Assembly (NCBI RefSeq): GCF_030506305.1
Contig: NZ_CP119421.1
Span: forward strand, 5,286,501-5,350,500
Direction of reading: 5' to 3'
DNA length: 64,000 nt
Source: Porifericola rhodea
GTDB lineage: Bacteria; Bacteroidota; Bacteroidia; Cytophagales; Cyclobacteriaceae
Part shown: positions 51,601 through 59,290 of the stretch, piece by piece
Layout: the number at the start of each line of letters is the position of its first letter
Position numbering within the stretch: position 1 is the stretch's first letter
Program-made: the position numbers and the translations under genes
Notes under the pieces: generated by a model
Seen by the model: the letters and a program-made list of their open reading frames with translations, nothing else
What the model was told of the DNA's origin: nothing
The model's database searches: none

Positions 51601-51886
51601 AGCCGAGCGCATGGCCACCGAAGGGGGAACAGCTACTGAAACGCAGATCTCATATGGCTTTCAGGCACTTACAAGTCGGCGGCCAGGCAAGCAAGAACTC
51701 AGCTTGCTAAAACAGTTATACGAAGAAGAACATCAGGTTTTTCAATCAGATCCTCAAAGTGCCGATAGTCTGCTACAGGTAGGTGACTACCCTGTTAATG
51801 CTGAACTTGATAAACCAAAACTGGCAGCGCTGACTATAGTAGCCAGCACCTTAGTAAACTATGATGAAGCCATTTTTAAAAGATAA
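48689..51886 (+). CDS. PSCyt1-DUF1549-LamG-DUF1553 (PSD1) lipoprotein
   Basis: A lipoprotein signal (LCLYSCQN, Cys19) leads into a planctomycete-type cytochrome c domain with CFACH (Cys44, Cys47, His48) and the DANKREADLRLD block. DUF1549 (about 150-360; FDLSGLPPT, ECARCHDHKYDP, a second CxxCH) follows. A LamG/concanavalin-like domain lies at about 430-620 and DUF1553 at about 745-1000 (ARVAVNRYWQMLFGRGLV). At 1065 aa this is the standard architecture. The role is unknown; such genes pair with DUF1501 genes, as here, and often lie near glycan-degradation genes. Confidence 0.94.
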   Translation: MNLKLLSLFFLALLCLYSCQNKSTLEQRTISFNYDIKPILSDRCFACHGPDANKREADLRLDTPEGAYAALAENPGHFAIVPGDADDSEIFLRITSDDPELKMPPPESNLSISEQEVALIRAWIEEGAKYEAHWSFIPPTKTALPEVQNANWPKNEIDHFVLAQLEEKQWTPTEEAEKATLLRRLSFDLSGLPPTVTEVNNFVADTTSEAYEKAVDQLLASERYGERMASEWLDVARYADSHGYQDDGMRNMWPWRDWVIQAFNKNLPYDNFILWQLAGDMLPDADKEQVLATGFNRNHLQSQEGGIVDEEYRVEYVADRTNTLGKAFLGLTLECARCHDHKYDPISQKEYFEMFAFFNNVNEAGQIPYMGEASPTLILTTEEAEAQLKFIEKNLEELEKKISPENYKQDFKNWKKDLHKDTAVKISKALGHYPLDKLSGEKFNNLADNRHPASMRVKQKGQEPEITEGRLGKGLRLMGDSYVDMGEQIGYFDRHQPFSISIWYKPLKDSLEGPLFSRSGGLFNGNRGYDFMLLADGKISVSLNHTYPANGIEVQSDITLSKNQWHHLVITYDGSSKAKGVHVYANGQKLALRVMSDNLKQSIIYYGKYKKGWGGSGNLQIGKRFEETLDGAVVDEFMVFDSRLSELEVRKLYDNSTSLKSVLSDKDEQLLFDYYLHLFNKEYQLNLQELTAAREKENELLTEQPEVMVMQERRHPRKTYLLNRGAYDAPTQEVQPNTPEVIMPFPEDIPKNRLGLAQWLIHEDNPLTARVAVNRYWQMLFGRGLVNTSDDYGNQGELPTHPELLDWLAVDFRESGWDVKALLKKMVMSATYRQSSVPVQELLEQDSENVWLARGPSYRMPAEMIRDNVLAASGLMADSIGGPSVKPYQPPGLWKELATRNATVYEQDSGQNLYRRGLYTIWKRSSPPPSMISFDASEKYLCVVKRQKTSTPLQALVLLNDPQYVEAARILAERMATEGGTATETQISYGFQALTSRRPGKQELSLLKQLYEEEHQVFQSDPQSADSLLQVGDYPVNAELDKPKLAALTIVASTLVNYDEAIFKR

Positions 51887-51907
51887 ACAACCTAACAGAC
51901 TTGCAAT

Positions 51908-53362
51908 ATGAGCGACTATTGTCAGCACGATATAGTATCCAGAAGAGAGTTTCTAAGTAAGTCTACACTTGGTATAGGTAGTGTGGCTTTAGCCTCTTTA
52001 CTTAATCCTCTTAAAGGAGTAGCAAGCGTACCTGATGGGGGTGTCAATAATGGTTTGCTAAAGCAATTACATTTTGCCCCTAAAGCTAAAAGGGTGATTT
52101 ACCTTTTTCAAAGTGGTGGTCCCTCCCAAATGGAATTGTTTGACTATAAACCATTACTTAACAAGCGGAAAGGAGAAGAGCTTCCAGATTCGGTGCGAGG
52201 TGGACAAAGACTGACCGGGATGACATCACATCAGAAATCTTTTCCTATGGCAGGCTCTATATTTGATTTTAAACAGCATGGGCAAAGTGGAGCCTGGGTA
52301 AGCGAACTTATGCCTCATACCGCTAGTATTGCTGATGAACTATGTTTTGTTAAATCTATGTATACTGAGGCCATTAACCATGACCCGGCAATTACATTCT
52401 TTCAGACAGGCTCGCAGCAAAATGGACGCCCCTCTATAGGTTCATGGGTAAGTTGGGGACTGGGCAGCGACAACCAAAACCTCCCTTCCTTTTGTGTACT
52501 TCTTTCTCGCGGACGAGAAGGCGACCAGCCATTGTATGCCAAACTTTGGGGTAGTGGTTTTCTACCCTCTTTGCACCAGGGAGTACAGTTCCGCTCGGGT
52601 AAAGATCCGGTACTCTACCTCAATGATCCTCCGGGTATTAAAAAGAACAGTCGCCGACGCATGCTGGATTACCTGAAAGAGCTTCATCAGATTCAATATG
52701 AAAAAGTAAAAGACCCTGAAATATCTTCACGTATTGCTCAGTACGAGATGGCTTACAGAATGCAGACCTCCGTTCCGGAAACGATGGATATTGCCAAAGA
52801 ACCAGACTATATCTACGATATGTATGGACCAGAGTCCCGAATTCCAGGCACTTATTCGGCCAACTGTCTACTGGCTCGCAGGCTGATTGAGAGAGACGTT
52901 AAGTTTGTACAGCTTTACCATCAGGGGTGGGATCAGCACGGAAACCTGCCTAATGACATCAAAATTCAATGCAAAAGTACTGATCAGGCATCTGCTGCCT
53001 TAATCATGGACCTGAAACAACGTGGCTTACTGGAAGATAGTCTGGTTATCTGGGGTGGTGAATTTGGGCGTACGAACTACTCACAGGGTAGATTAACAGA
53101 GGATAATTATGGTCGCGACCATCACCCTCGCTGCTTTACCATATGGATGGCCGGAGGGGGTGTTAAAAAAGGTTTATCTTATGGCAGCACCTGCGATTTT
53201 GGATATAATATAGCGGAAAATCCGGTTCATGTACACGATTTTCAGGCTACTTTAATGTACCTAATGGGAGTAGACCACGAAAAGCTGACTTTTAAACACC
53301 AGGGTAGAAGATTTCGCCTGACCGATGTACACGGAGAGGTTGTACACGACCTGCTTGCTTAG
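51908..53362 (+). CDS. DUF1501 protein with Tat-type signal
   Basis: The N-terminus has a twin-arginine-like signal (SRREFLSKSTLGIGSVALA), pointing to Tat export. The body is an alkaline-phosphatase-fold DUF1501 protein with VIYLFQSGGPSQMELFDYKP, MYTEAINHDPAITFFQTGS, LYHQGWDQHGNL and VIWGGEFGRTNYSQ, plus the late GRDHHPRCFTIWMAGGG. These His/Asp blocks suggest a metal site. At 484 aa the length is typical. It follows PSD1 by 21 nt and forms the usual two-gene unit with it. Confidence 0.94.
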   Translation: MSDYCQHDIVSRREFLSKSTLGIGSVALASLLNPLKGVASVPDGGVNNGLLKQLHFAPKAKRVIYLFQSGGPSQMELFDYKPLLNKRKGEELPDSVRGGQRLTGMTSHQKSFPMAGSIFDFKQHGQSGAWVSELMPHTASIADELCFVKSMYTEAINHDPAITFFQTGSQQNGRPSIGSWVSWGLGSDNQNLPSFCVLLSRGREGDQPLYAKLWGSGFLPSLHQGVQFRSGKDPVLYLNDPPGIKKNSRRRMLDYLKELHQIQYEKVKDPEISSRIAQYEMAYRMQTSVPETMDIAKEPDYIYDMYGPESRIPGTYSANCLLARRLIERDVKFVQLYHQGWDQHGNLPNDIKIQCKSTDQASAALIMDLKQRGLLEDSLVIWGGEFGRTNYSQGRLTEDNYGRDHHPRCFTIWMAGGGVKKGLSYGSTCDFGYNIAENPVHVHDFQATLMYLMGVDHEKLTFKHQGRRFRLTDVHGEVVHDLLA

Positions 53363-53371
53363 GCTCAGATG

Positions 53372-54823
53372 CTAATAGTAGTAAGCGGACTGTGGTAAGT
53401 CAGCATCCAGAGAGTGAAAGGTCTGAAAAGTAGTCTTACCCTTCTTTATATCTACCTCAAAAGTATGCGTACGGCTACTTCTATGCTTGCTTTCCAGTTC
53501 CAGTGTAATAGTTTGAAGACCTTCATCAAGCGGAGTTCTGGCATAATAGATACTATGTGGTATCGTCTGCCAGTTTCTGGTATCTGCTTTTTCTGTAATA
53601 GCATTAACCAGACTTACTACGGCACCTAAGTCCTGGTTCTCTTCGCGGATTGCGTATTCAGTAGCTTTTTTTAGGGCTACTCTAAGCAGTGAAACTCCAA
53701 ACTCCTTAAGCATTCGCTGCTGTAACGAGCGAAAAGCAATTTCATTAATATCTTCTACTTGCTCCAGAGCAATACTCTTTTGTCCGGCTACTTTTAAATT
53801 TGCTTTTGAAAACACCTCTCTTCGTTCCAGATAACGAGGAAAAGCTACACGAATAAACTCCACATCATTGAGGTTCTTCTTCTCATAATCCTCTTCGTCT
53901 TCCAACTGAAAAGGAAAATTAAGGCCTAGCTCTGTGTTGGTAAAGTTTACTACTCCCCCTTCGCCCCTAACCAATGCAAAGTTGATACTCCATTCATCTT
54001 TTACGGGGCCAAGTCCGTTGTTCCAGAAAAAGACCAGTTCACCACCCTGCTGCTTTTCTGCTTTGTAGGTAAAGCCAAACTTTTCTTCATACCTCCTTTG
54101 CTCTTCTGCGAAACCCATCAGATGCGCTGTTCTTAACAAATCTTTTTTGAGTTGAAGTGGAGCAGCTATACCAAACATACCCTGATAGTCCTGCTCATAA
54201 ATTTCAAGTGCATTACGGTAAGCGATAAAAGCATTGTTGTAATCCTTATCTGCATCGTAGATAATTCCCATCAGGTTATGCACAAAAGCATCGCGGCTGT
54301 ACTTACCTTTTTTGCCCAATGCAGCTGATCTGTATTTGTCGCTTAACTTTTGTAGTTTGATGTTTAACCTTCTGCATTCTACCAATGCAGATTGAGTGTC
54401 GCCCATCTTCAGAAAATTCAGTGTTTTATAGTAGTGCAAAAGAAGCAGTTCGTGATCTTCTCCGGTATAGTAAGTCAGATTTGGGTTAATGAATAAAGAA
54501 GAAGCAGTATTCCAGTAATTATTTCTCAGGTCTTCACCTAATCGGTATGCTTCTTCAAAAAATTCGTTACTCTCAGTATACTGCCCCTGCATAGAAGCAA
54601 CCACCCCTCGGTTTAAATAATATAGAAGTTTAGCTTTGCCTTCAGGAGCTTTTTTACTGCCAGCCAACACCTTCTCCGCTTTCTCCATATTGCCCTCTTC
54701 AAAAAAGCGGTTGAACTTATAGTTCAACTGGTAATAAGAAGCGCAAGACGTACATAGCAAGCAGGCACATAGCCAAAGCATAGCTCCAGCTCTACTTATA
54801 AAACGCATGAAGGCAAAGGTCAA
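53372..54823 (-). CDS. COG3014-like lipoprotein with TPR-type repeats
   Basis: A signal with lipobox (LLCTSCASY) precedes a helical repeat region (about 35-240) with TPR-like pairs, such as LLYYLNRGVVASMQGQYTES and AFVHNLMGIIYDADKDYNNA. A C-terminal domain follows with EFIRVAFPRYLER and an all-beta ending (THTFEVDIKKGKTTF). This matches the COG3014 family of unknown function. It is followed on the minus strand upstream by the LpoB-type lipoprotein (38-nt gap); these two recur together and may act on peptidoglycan synthesis. Confidence 0.82.
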   Translation of the reverse strand: MTFAFMRFISRAGAMLWLCACLLCTSCASYYQLNYKFNRFFEEGNMEKAEKVLAGSKKAPEGKAKLLYYLNRGVVASMQGQYTESNEFFEEAYRLGEDLRNNYWNTASSLFINPNLTYYTGEDHELLLLHYYKTLNFLKMGDTQSALVECRRLNIKLQKLSDKYRSAALGKKGKYSRDAFVHNLMGIIYDADKDYNNAFIAYRNALEIYEQDYQGMFGIAAPLQLKKDLLRTAHLMGFAEEQRRYEEKFGFTYKAEKQQGGELVFFWNNGLGPVKDEWSINFALVRGEGGVVNFTNTELGLNFPFQLEDEEDYEKKNLNDVEFIRVAFPRYLERREVFSKANLKVAGQKSIALEQVEDINEIAFRSLQQRMLKEFGVSLLRVALKKATEYAIREENQDLGAVVSLVNAITEKADTRNWQTIPHSIYYARTPLDEGLQTITLELESKHRSSRTHTFEVDIKKGKTTFQTFHSLDADLPQSAYYY

Positions 54824-54861
54824 AGTAAAGAAGTGGTTATTTAATGATAAGCCGTTAACTC

Positions 54862-55452
54862 TTAGTTGACGATATACTTCTTAATTTTTTTACCATCCAA
54901 CCATACGATCTCGTTGGTCTCCAGATGAGCTAGCTCTAAATCTACCTGATAAAAGGTAACCTGTCTTTTTCCTTCTGAGTCAACAATAGAGTTGATGGTA
55001 CCAAACATCATATAATCGGCCCCAAGCTCTGCTCCCCAGCGCTTTTGTGTTTCCGGAGAGGCAAACTCCTGCTGATCGGCACGTTCCTCACGTAACTTTT
55101 CTCTAAAAACGCTATTCTGTACTACTCGCACCGTACCAGAGCGAATAAGCTCTTTTTCTATGTCTTTAATAAAAGTTTCTGCTTCTATATGCTCATGACT
55201 TTTGTTGGTGATCAGCCCTACAATTACTACCGGCTTTCTGTTATGGTAATTGGTAAAATTATTTCTCCAGGCACTCTCTATCACACTTTCGGATAAGGCT
55301 TCAGCTACTCTACGAGAGTCCGCATCATTCCAACGTCCACTCAAATCTATATCCGAACTGGTATCTACGCGTGTAACTGTTTTGCGAGCACAGGAAAAAC
55401 TTAGCACAGCAATAAGCAAGAAGAACGAGAAAAATTTAAACTTAGATTTCAT
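54862..55452 (-). CDS. LpoB-type penicillin-binding protein activator lipoprotein
   Basis: The lipoprotein signal ends LSFSCARK. The domain pattern is that of PBP-activator LpoB: SGRWNDADSRRVAEAL, RKPVVIVGLITNKSHEHI, ETFIKDIEKELIRSGTVRVV, GAELGADYMMFGTINSI and a final strand with EIVWLDGKKIKKYI. In E. coli LpoB reaches through the peptidoglycan to activate PBP1b; this phylum has relatives of unproven function. At 196 aa the length agrees. It heads a two-gene unit with the COG3014 gene. Confidence 0.88.
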   Translation of the reverse strand: MKSKFKFFSFFLLIAVLSFSCARKTVTRVDTSSDIDLSGRWNDADSRRVAEALSESVIESAWRNNFTNYHNRKPVVIVGLITNKSHEHIEAETFIKDIEKELIRSGTVRVVQNSVFREKLREERADQQEFASPETQKRWGAELGADYMMFGTINSIVDSEGKRQVTFYQVDLELAHLETNEIVWLDGKKIKKYIVN

Positions 55453-55495
55453 GGTCAGTCAATATAAAACTATGAGGTTACTGTTTACTTATGGG

Positions 55496-55503
55496 CAAAA
55501 TTA
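55496..55503 (-). promoter_or_regulatory. candidate -7 element of the lpoB-type operon
   Basis: TAATTTTG on the minus strand matches TAnnTTTG, 44 nt before the start codon; no clear -33 box. Confidence 0.4.
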
Positions 55504-55696
55504 ATACCGAAAAGGTAGTGTATGATAGGAATACGTAAAGAGAAGCAAAGAGGTCAGATAAGAAGGCCAAAAAGTGAACAGCATATCAGAAAAAAAAGGA
55601 AAAGCTCAATATTTTTTAGTATTTTCATTTTTTTATTACATAAAAAACATATACTACTAAACCAGTATATGTACTTATACTAATCAATTGAGACTT

Positions 55697-56086
55697 ATGC
55701 CGCATGATTTACTTACAGAAGAAGCCATAAACTTACGTGAAATATTGTATGAGATGGAGAGCCGCCTGGAAGCTGAAGATTACGCGCCTACTTTTGCCAA
55801 TCAGTACCTTCTCAAACTCATTGACCAGGCATGCAAAGCCTGTGTGGCCCTGGGAGAAACCTTTATTGGAAAGCCCAAGCAAGCTCAGGACTTTCTTGTT
55901 TTTCAGCAATTGGTAGAGCTTCAGGTAATAGATGCGGCATTGAGTAAAAGACTGCTTTCTATGATTGCTTTTCGTAAGCTGAGCCAGCAGGCTGCTCGTA
56001 TCCAGGGAAAAAATATAAAACTCAGATTTACGCCTCGTCATTTAGAGGACTTCCGTACGTTCACTCAAAACTTACTTTTAGCGTAG
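55697..56086 (+). CDS. small helical protein, weakly HepT/DUF86-like
   Basis: The ATG at 55697 gives 129 aa, all predicted helical. The order of helices, with ACVALGETFIGKPKQ in the middle and RLLSMIAFRKLSQQ later, is reminiscent of HEPN/DUF86 (HepT) proteins. The RNase motif R-x4-6-H of active HEPN toxins is not visible, however, and no partner nucleotidyltransferase (MntA) lies beside it. I therefore treat the family as uncertain. It converges on the TonB receptor gene with a 4-nt gap. Confidence 0.5.
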   Translation: MPHDLLTEEAINLREILYEMESRLEAEDYAPTFANQYLLKLIDQACKACVALGETFIGKPKQAQDFLVFQQLVELQVIDAALSKRLLSMIAFRKLSQQAARIQGKNIKLRFTPRHLEDFRTFTQNLLLA

Positions 56087-56090
56087 CTGG

Positions 56091-58481
56091 CTAGTATCGA
56101 GCAATCAGCTTTAGGTTAATAAAACGTGCGGAAAGCCGGTTAGGTACAGCATATTGCCGACCTTGTACATCATCTATCCAGCTGTAAGAAATAGTGTTGT
56201 CTGCTCCCAATACATTGAGTACTTCCAGACCCAGCCATAAAGACCTGAAAAAACTATTAGTCTCCGTTTTGCTTTGCCGGAAATTCAACTGCTTGGAGAA
56301 ACCCAGATCTACTCTTTTATAGTCCTGCCCATTTAAAAAATTACGATACGCTTCGCTTTCCGGAGGCCCAAAAGGTAAGCCAGAGCCATACAAAAAGCTC
56401 AGATATACTCGTGAGCTGGGGTCGTTAGGCAAATGGTCCTGAAAGAATACGCCAAAATTGATCAACTGATCGGAGGGTCTGCGAATATAGCCCCTGCCAT
56501 CACCTTCTATATCTTCTTTGGTTTGTAAGACGCCTAAGCTGAACCAGGATTCCGCTCCGGGTATAAACTCGCCGCTGATTCGGAAATCCGCGCCAGTGGC
56601 ATAAGCTTTCGCGTTATTATCCGCAAAGTATCGGATCCGAACATTATCTACATCGTAAGGATTTACATTTGCCAGATGCTTGTAGTATAGTTCTGAAAGA
56701 AGAACAAACTCACGCCCAAACATTATAAAACGATAGTCTGCCCCTGCTATAAAATGAGTGGCGCTTTGGGCCAGAACATCTTTGTTTAAGTTGCCTTGCC
56801 TATCTCTGAGCTCACGGTAGAATGGTGGCTGCTGATATAGCCCTGCGGCAAATCTGAATACCAGATCGGGGAAGTTTTGCGGCTGATAAGCATACTGAAT
56901 TCTGGGGCTGACTAACAGCTGCTCATTTACCGTCCAGTAGTTAAGACGCACCCCATAGTTAAAAGTATGTGCACCTCCAATTTCTGTGGTGTTCTGCACA
57001 TAAGCAAAAAAACGGTGAGAGTTCAGGTTCAGCTCATTGTTTATCTGCTGAGTGATTACGCTATAGTCCGAAGAGTCGCTAAAAGCATATTGTTCAATAA
57101 CATCGTCAACTTTTTCGTGTGCATAACCTGCGCCAAGCTCCAGGGTGTGGCTACTCCCCAGACTGAATGCATGCCTGTTTTCCAGATTGATAATTTCTGC
57201 TTCCAGCTTGTTACGAGCATGCTGATAGTTACTACCAATGCCTAAGACTGTTACACAGCGATTGAAATTGGGAGATGAGGTGGAAGTTTCCAGGTCACAA
57301 AGTCGGTAACCAGACTGTAGCTCATAATACTCCCGCTCCCGAGTAGAGACCCTGGAACTGATAAATTTGGTAGTCCAATTTTTATTAATGCGATGGCTTA
57401 GTTTAAACCCCAGCTGATAAGTTCGGTAATCCAGAATTTCCTGTCCCAGATAGCCTACATACAGACGAAAAGGTTCATTGAGCGTTCCAAAGGTAGTTTC
57501 CCGGCTTACAGGCTGAACGAGATATTGATTATCTGCAACAGCACCTAATATGCCTAGCTCGGTACGGTTTACTTGTGGATCGTTATCCAGATCTATGGTC
57601 ACGTATGATTGTAAATCCAGAAAACGGGGCAGGTATTCGCCTTCAGTCTCTAAAGTATTGAGTAGATACTGCGCTGTTTTGTATCGTCCTCCAATCAGAT
57701 AAGTGAGTTTTTTACGCTTAGTACTACCTTCCAGATGGAGTCCGCCATTCAACAGACTTAGCGTAGCAGTAGCTTTCGTAGCCTGGGGCTTTTTGTAGCT
57801 TACATTAAGATTTGAGGACAGCTTATCGCCATATTTTGCCTGCCACCCTCCGGAAGAAAAAGTGATGCTGCCTACTAAATCAGGATTGATAAAACTAAGT
57901 CCTTCCTGTTGCCCTGCACTTACTAAAAATGGCCGGTAGATGGGAATATCATTGACATAGACCAGGTTTTCGTCAAAGTTGCCCCCTCTTACAGAATAGG
58001 TAGAGGATAGCTCATTATTACTGACCACCCCCGGTAATGTGGATAAAATTTTAGTAAAATCTCCAAAAGCGGAAGGCAGATTTCTGGCAGCATTCGGTTG
58101 AATCGTAGTTAGTCCGGCCTCTTTTCTAAAATTATCCTCTGACTGTCCGCTAACTTCAATTTCTTCCAGAACACGTGTTTTTGATTCTAATACTATCGTA
58201 AGTTCCAGAGTATCTTCATACGCAAGCTTAATTGTGCTACGCTGGACTTTATAATCCAGATGGCTGAAGACAAGCTCATGCCTACCTGCTTCCAGCTCAA
58301 TACTAAACTTACCTTCCTCATCAGTAAGCATTCCTTTTACTGTATTAAATACCTGAACATTTACATAGGGAACAGCCGATGCTGTTGAATCCAACACTAT
58401 ACCTTTTACGACCCCCTCCTGCGCCCAGGCAAGACACAACGGAAAAAAAAGCAGAACTATAGAGAGGATTCCTTTACGCAT
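56091..58481 (-). CDS. TonB-dependent receptor with carboxypeptidase-like N-terminal domain
   Basis: A signal peptide (to about Gln21) precedes a carboxypeptidase-regulatory-like domain (GIVLDSTASAVPYVNVQV, MLTDEEGKFSIEL; about 22-105). The plug domain follows (LPSAFGDFTKILSTLPGVVS, STYSVRGGNFDENLVYVND) and a 22-strand barrel ending LIARY. At 796 aa it is complete. No SusD-like lipoprotein accompanies it, so it is not a SusC-type carbohydrate porin; the substrate is unknown. It follows rpe by 16 nt and could be co-transcribed. Confidence 0.93.
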   Translation of the reverse strand: MRKGILSIVLLFFPLCLAWAQEGVVKGIVLDSTASAVPYVNVQVFNTVKGMLTDEEGKFSIELEAGRHELVFSHLDYKVQRSTIKLAYEDTLELTIVLESKTRVLEEIEVSGQSEDNFRKEAGLTTIQPNAARNLPSAFGDFTKILSTLPGVVSNNELSSTYSVRGGNFDENLVYVNDIPIYRPFLVSAGQQEGLSFINPDLVGSITFSSGGWQAKYGDKLSSNLNVSYKKPQATKATATLSLLNGGLHLEGSTKRKKLTYLIGGRYKTAQYLLNTLETEGEYLPRFLDLQSYVTIDLDNDPQVNRTELGILGAVADNQYLVQPVSRETTFGTLNEPFRLYVGYLGQEILDYRTYQLGFKLSHRINKNWTTKFISSRVSTREREYYELQSGYRLCDLETSTSSPNFNRCVTVLGIGSNYQHARNKLEAEIINLENRHAFSLGSSHTLELGAGYAHEKVDDVIEQYAFSDSSDYSVITQQINNELNLNSHRFFAYVQNTTEIGGAHTFNYGVRLNYWTVNEQLLVSPRIQYAYQPQNFPDLVFRFAAGLYQQPPFYRELRDRQGNLNKDVLAQSATHFIAGADYRFIMFGREFVLLSELYYKHLANVNPYDVDNVRIRYFADNNAKAYATGADFRISGEFIPGAESWFSLGVLQTKEDIEGDGRGYIRRPSDQLINFGVFFQDHLPNDPSSRVYLSFLYGSGLPFGPPESEAYRNFLNGQDYKRVDLGFSKQLNFRQSKTETNSFFRSLWLGLEVLNVLGADNTISYSWIDDVQGRQYAVPNRLSARFINLKLIARY

Positions 58482-58497
58482 ACACTGAAAAATAGTA

Positions 58498-59163
58498 TTA
58501 GACGGAGGCCATCTGTTTTCTTATGTCAGAAATTGTTTGTAGCGGTTGCTCTGAAGAAAAAACAAAGCTACCTGCTACTAATGCATTTGCACCCTGCTCA
58601 ACTAGTTTGGCAGCATTCTGATCATTCACTCCACCATCAATTTCTATCCAAAGGTCAGGCTTAGTCTCAGTAGCTAACACTTTCAGCTTCTTAATTTTTT
58701 GATAGGTTTGTTCAATAAATTTTTGTCCCCCAAAACCTGGGTTGACGGACATGATCAGCACCAGGTCCAGATCCTGAATAATATCTTCCAGCACCTGCAC
58801 CGGAGTATGCGGATTTAGTGCCACGCCAGCTCTACAGCCTAGTTCTTTAATTCTGCTTACGGTACGATGCAGATGAGTGACTGCCTCGTAGTGAACGGTA
58901 AGCCGGTCAGCCCCCGCATCTTTAAAAGCTTCCAGATAATTGTCTGGCTGCTGTATCATAAGGTGAACATCCAGCGGCTTCTTTGCATGTTTTTGAATGG
59001 CCTTACATACGGGTAAACCAAAAGATATATTAGGCACGAAAATACCATCCATAATATCTACATGTATCCAGTCCGCTTCACTATTATTCAACATCTCTAC
59101 ATCGCGTTGCAGGTTGGCAAAGTCAGCAGCCAGAACAGAAGGAGCTAATACGTTATTTTTCAT
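58498..59163 (-). CDS. rpe: ribulose-phosphate 3-epimerase
   Basis: A (beta/alpha)8-barrel enzyme of 221 aa that interconverts ribulose 5-phosphate and xylulose 5-phosphate. Conserved blocks are APSVLAADFANLQRD, HVDIMDGIFVPNISFG with catalytic Asp and metal His, DVHLMI, SVNPGFGGQKFI, and EIDGGVN with the second Asp. A TAGCTTTG -7 element lies 17 nt upstream. The TonB receptor gene follows closely on the same strand. Confidence 0.97.
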   Translation of the reverse strand: MKNNVLAPSVLAADFANLQRDVEMLNNSEADWIHVDIMDGIFVPNISFGLPVCKAIQKHAKKPLDVHLMIQQPDNYLEAFKDAGADRLTVHYEAVTHLHRTVSRIKELGCRAGVALNPHTPVQVLEDIIQDLDLVLIMSVNPGFGGQKFIEQTYQKIKKLKVLATETKPDLWIEIDGGVNDQNAAKLVEQGANALVAGSFVFSSEQPLQTISDIRKQMASV

Positions 59164-59179
59164 ATGTTAGTATTTACGG

Positions 59180-59187
59180 CAAAGCTA
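59180..59187 (-). promoter_or_regulatory. candidate -7 element of rpe
   Basis: TAGCTTTG on the minus strand matches TAnnTTTG, 16 nt before the start codon. No -33 TTTG box is visible. Confidence 0.5.
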
Positions 59188-59290
59188 TACGCTATCATAA
59201 AAATTAAGAAGGATTTAACCTCATTTTTAAGATAAGAGAGGTATGATAGAAGTGTTGCTCCTACTTTCAAAATATTTATACCCGTAATTA

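Noticed and set aside
55697-56086. HepT toxin of a HepT/MntA toxin-antitoxin system
   Set aside because: The HEPN catalytic R-x4-6-H motif and the partner nucleotidyltransferase are both missing.
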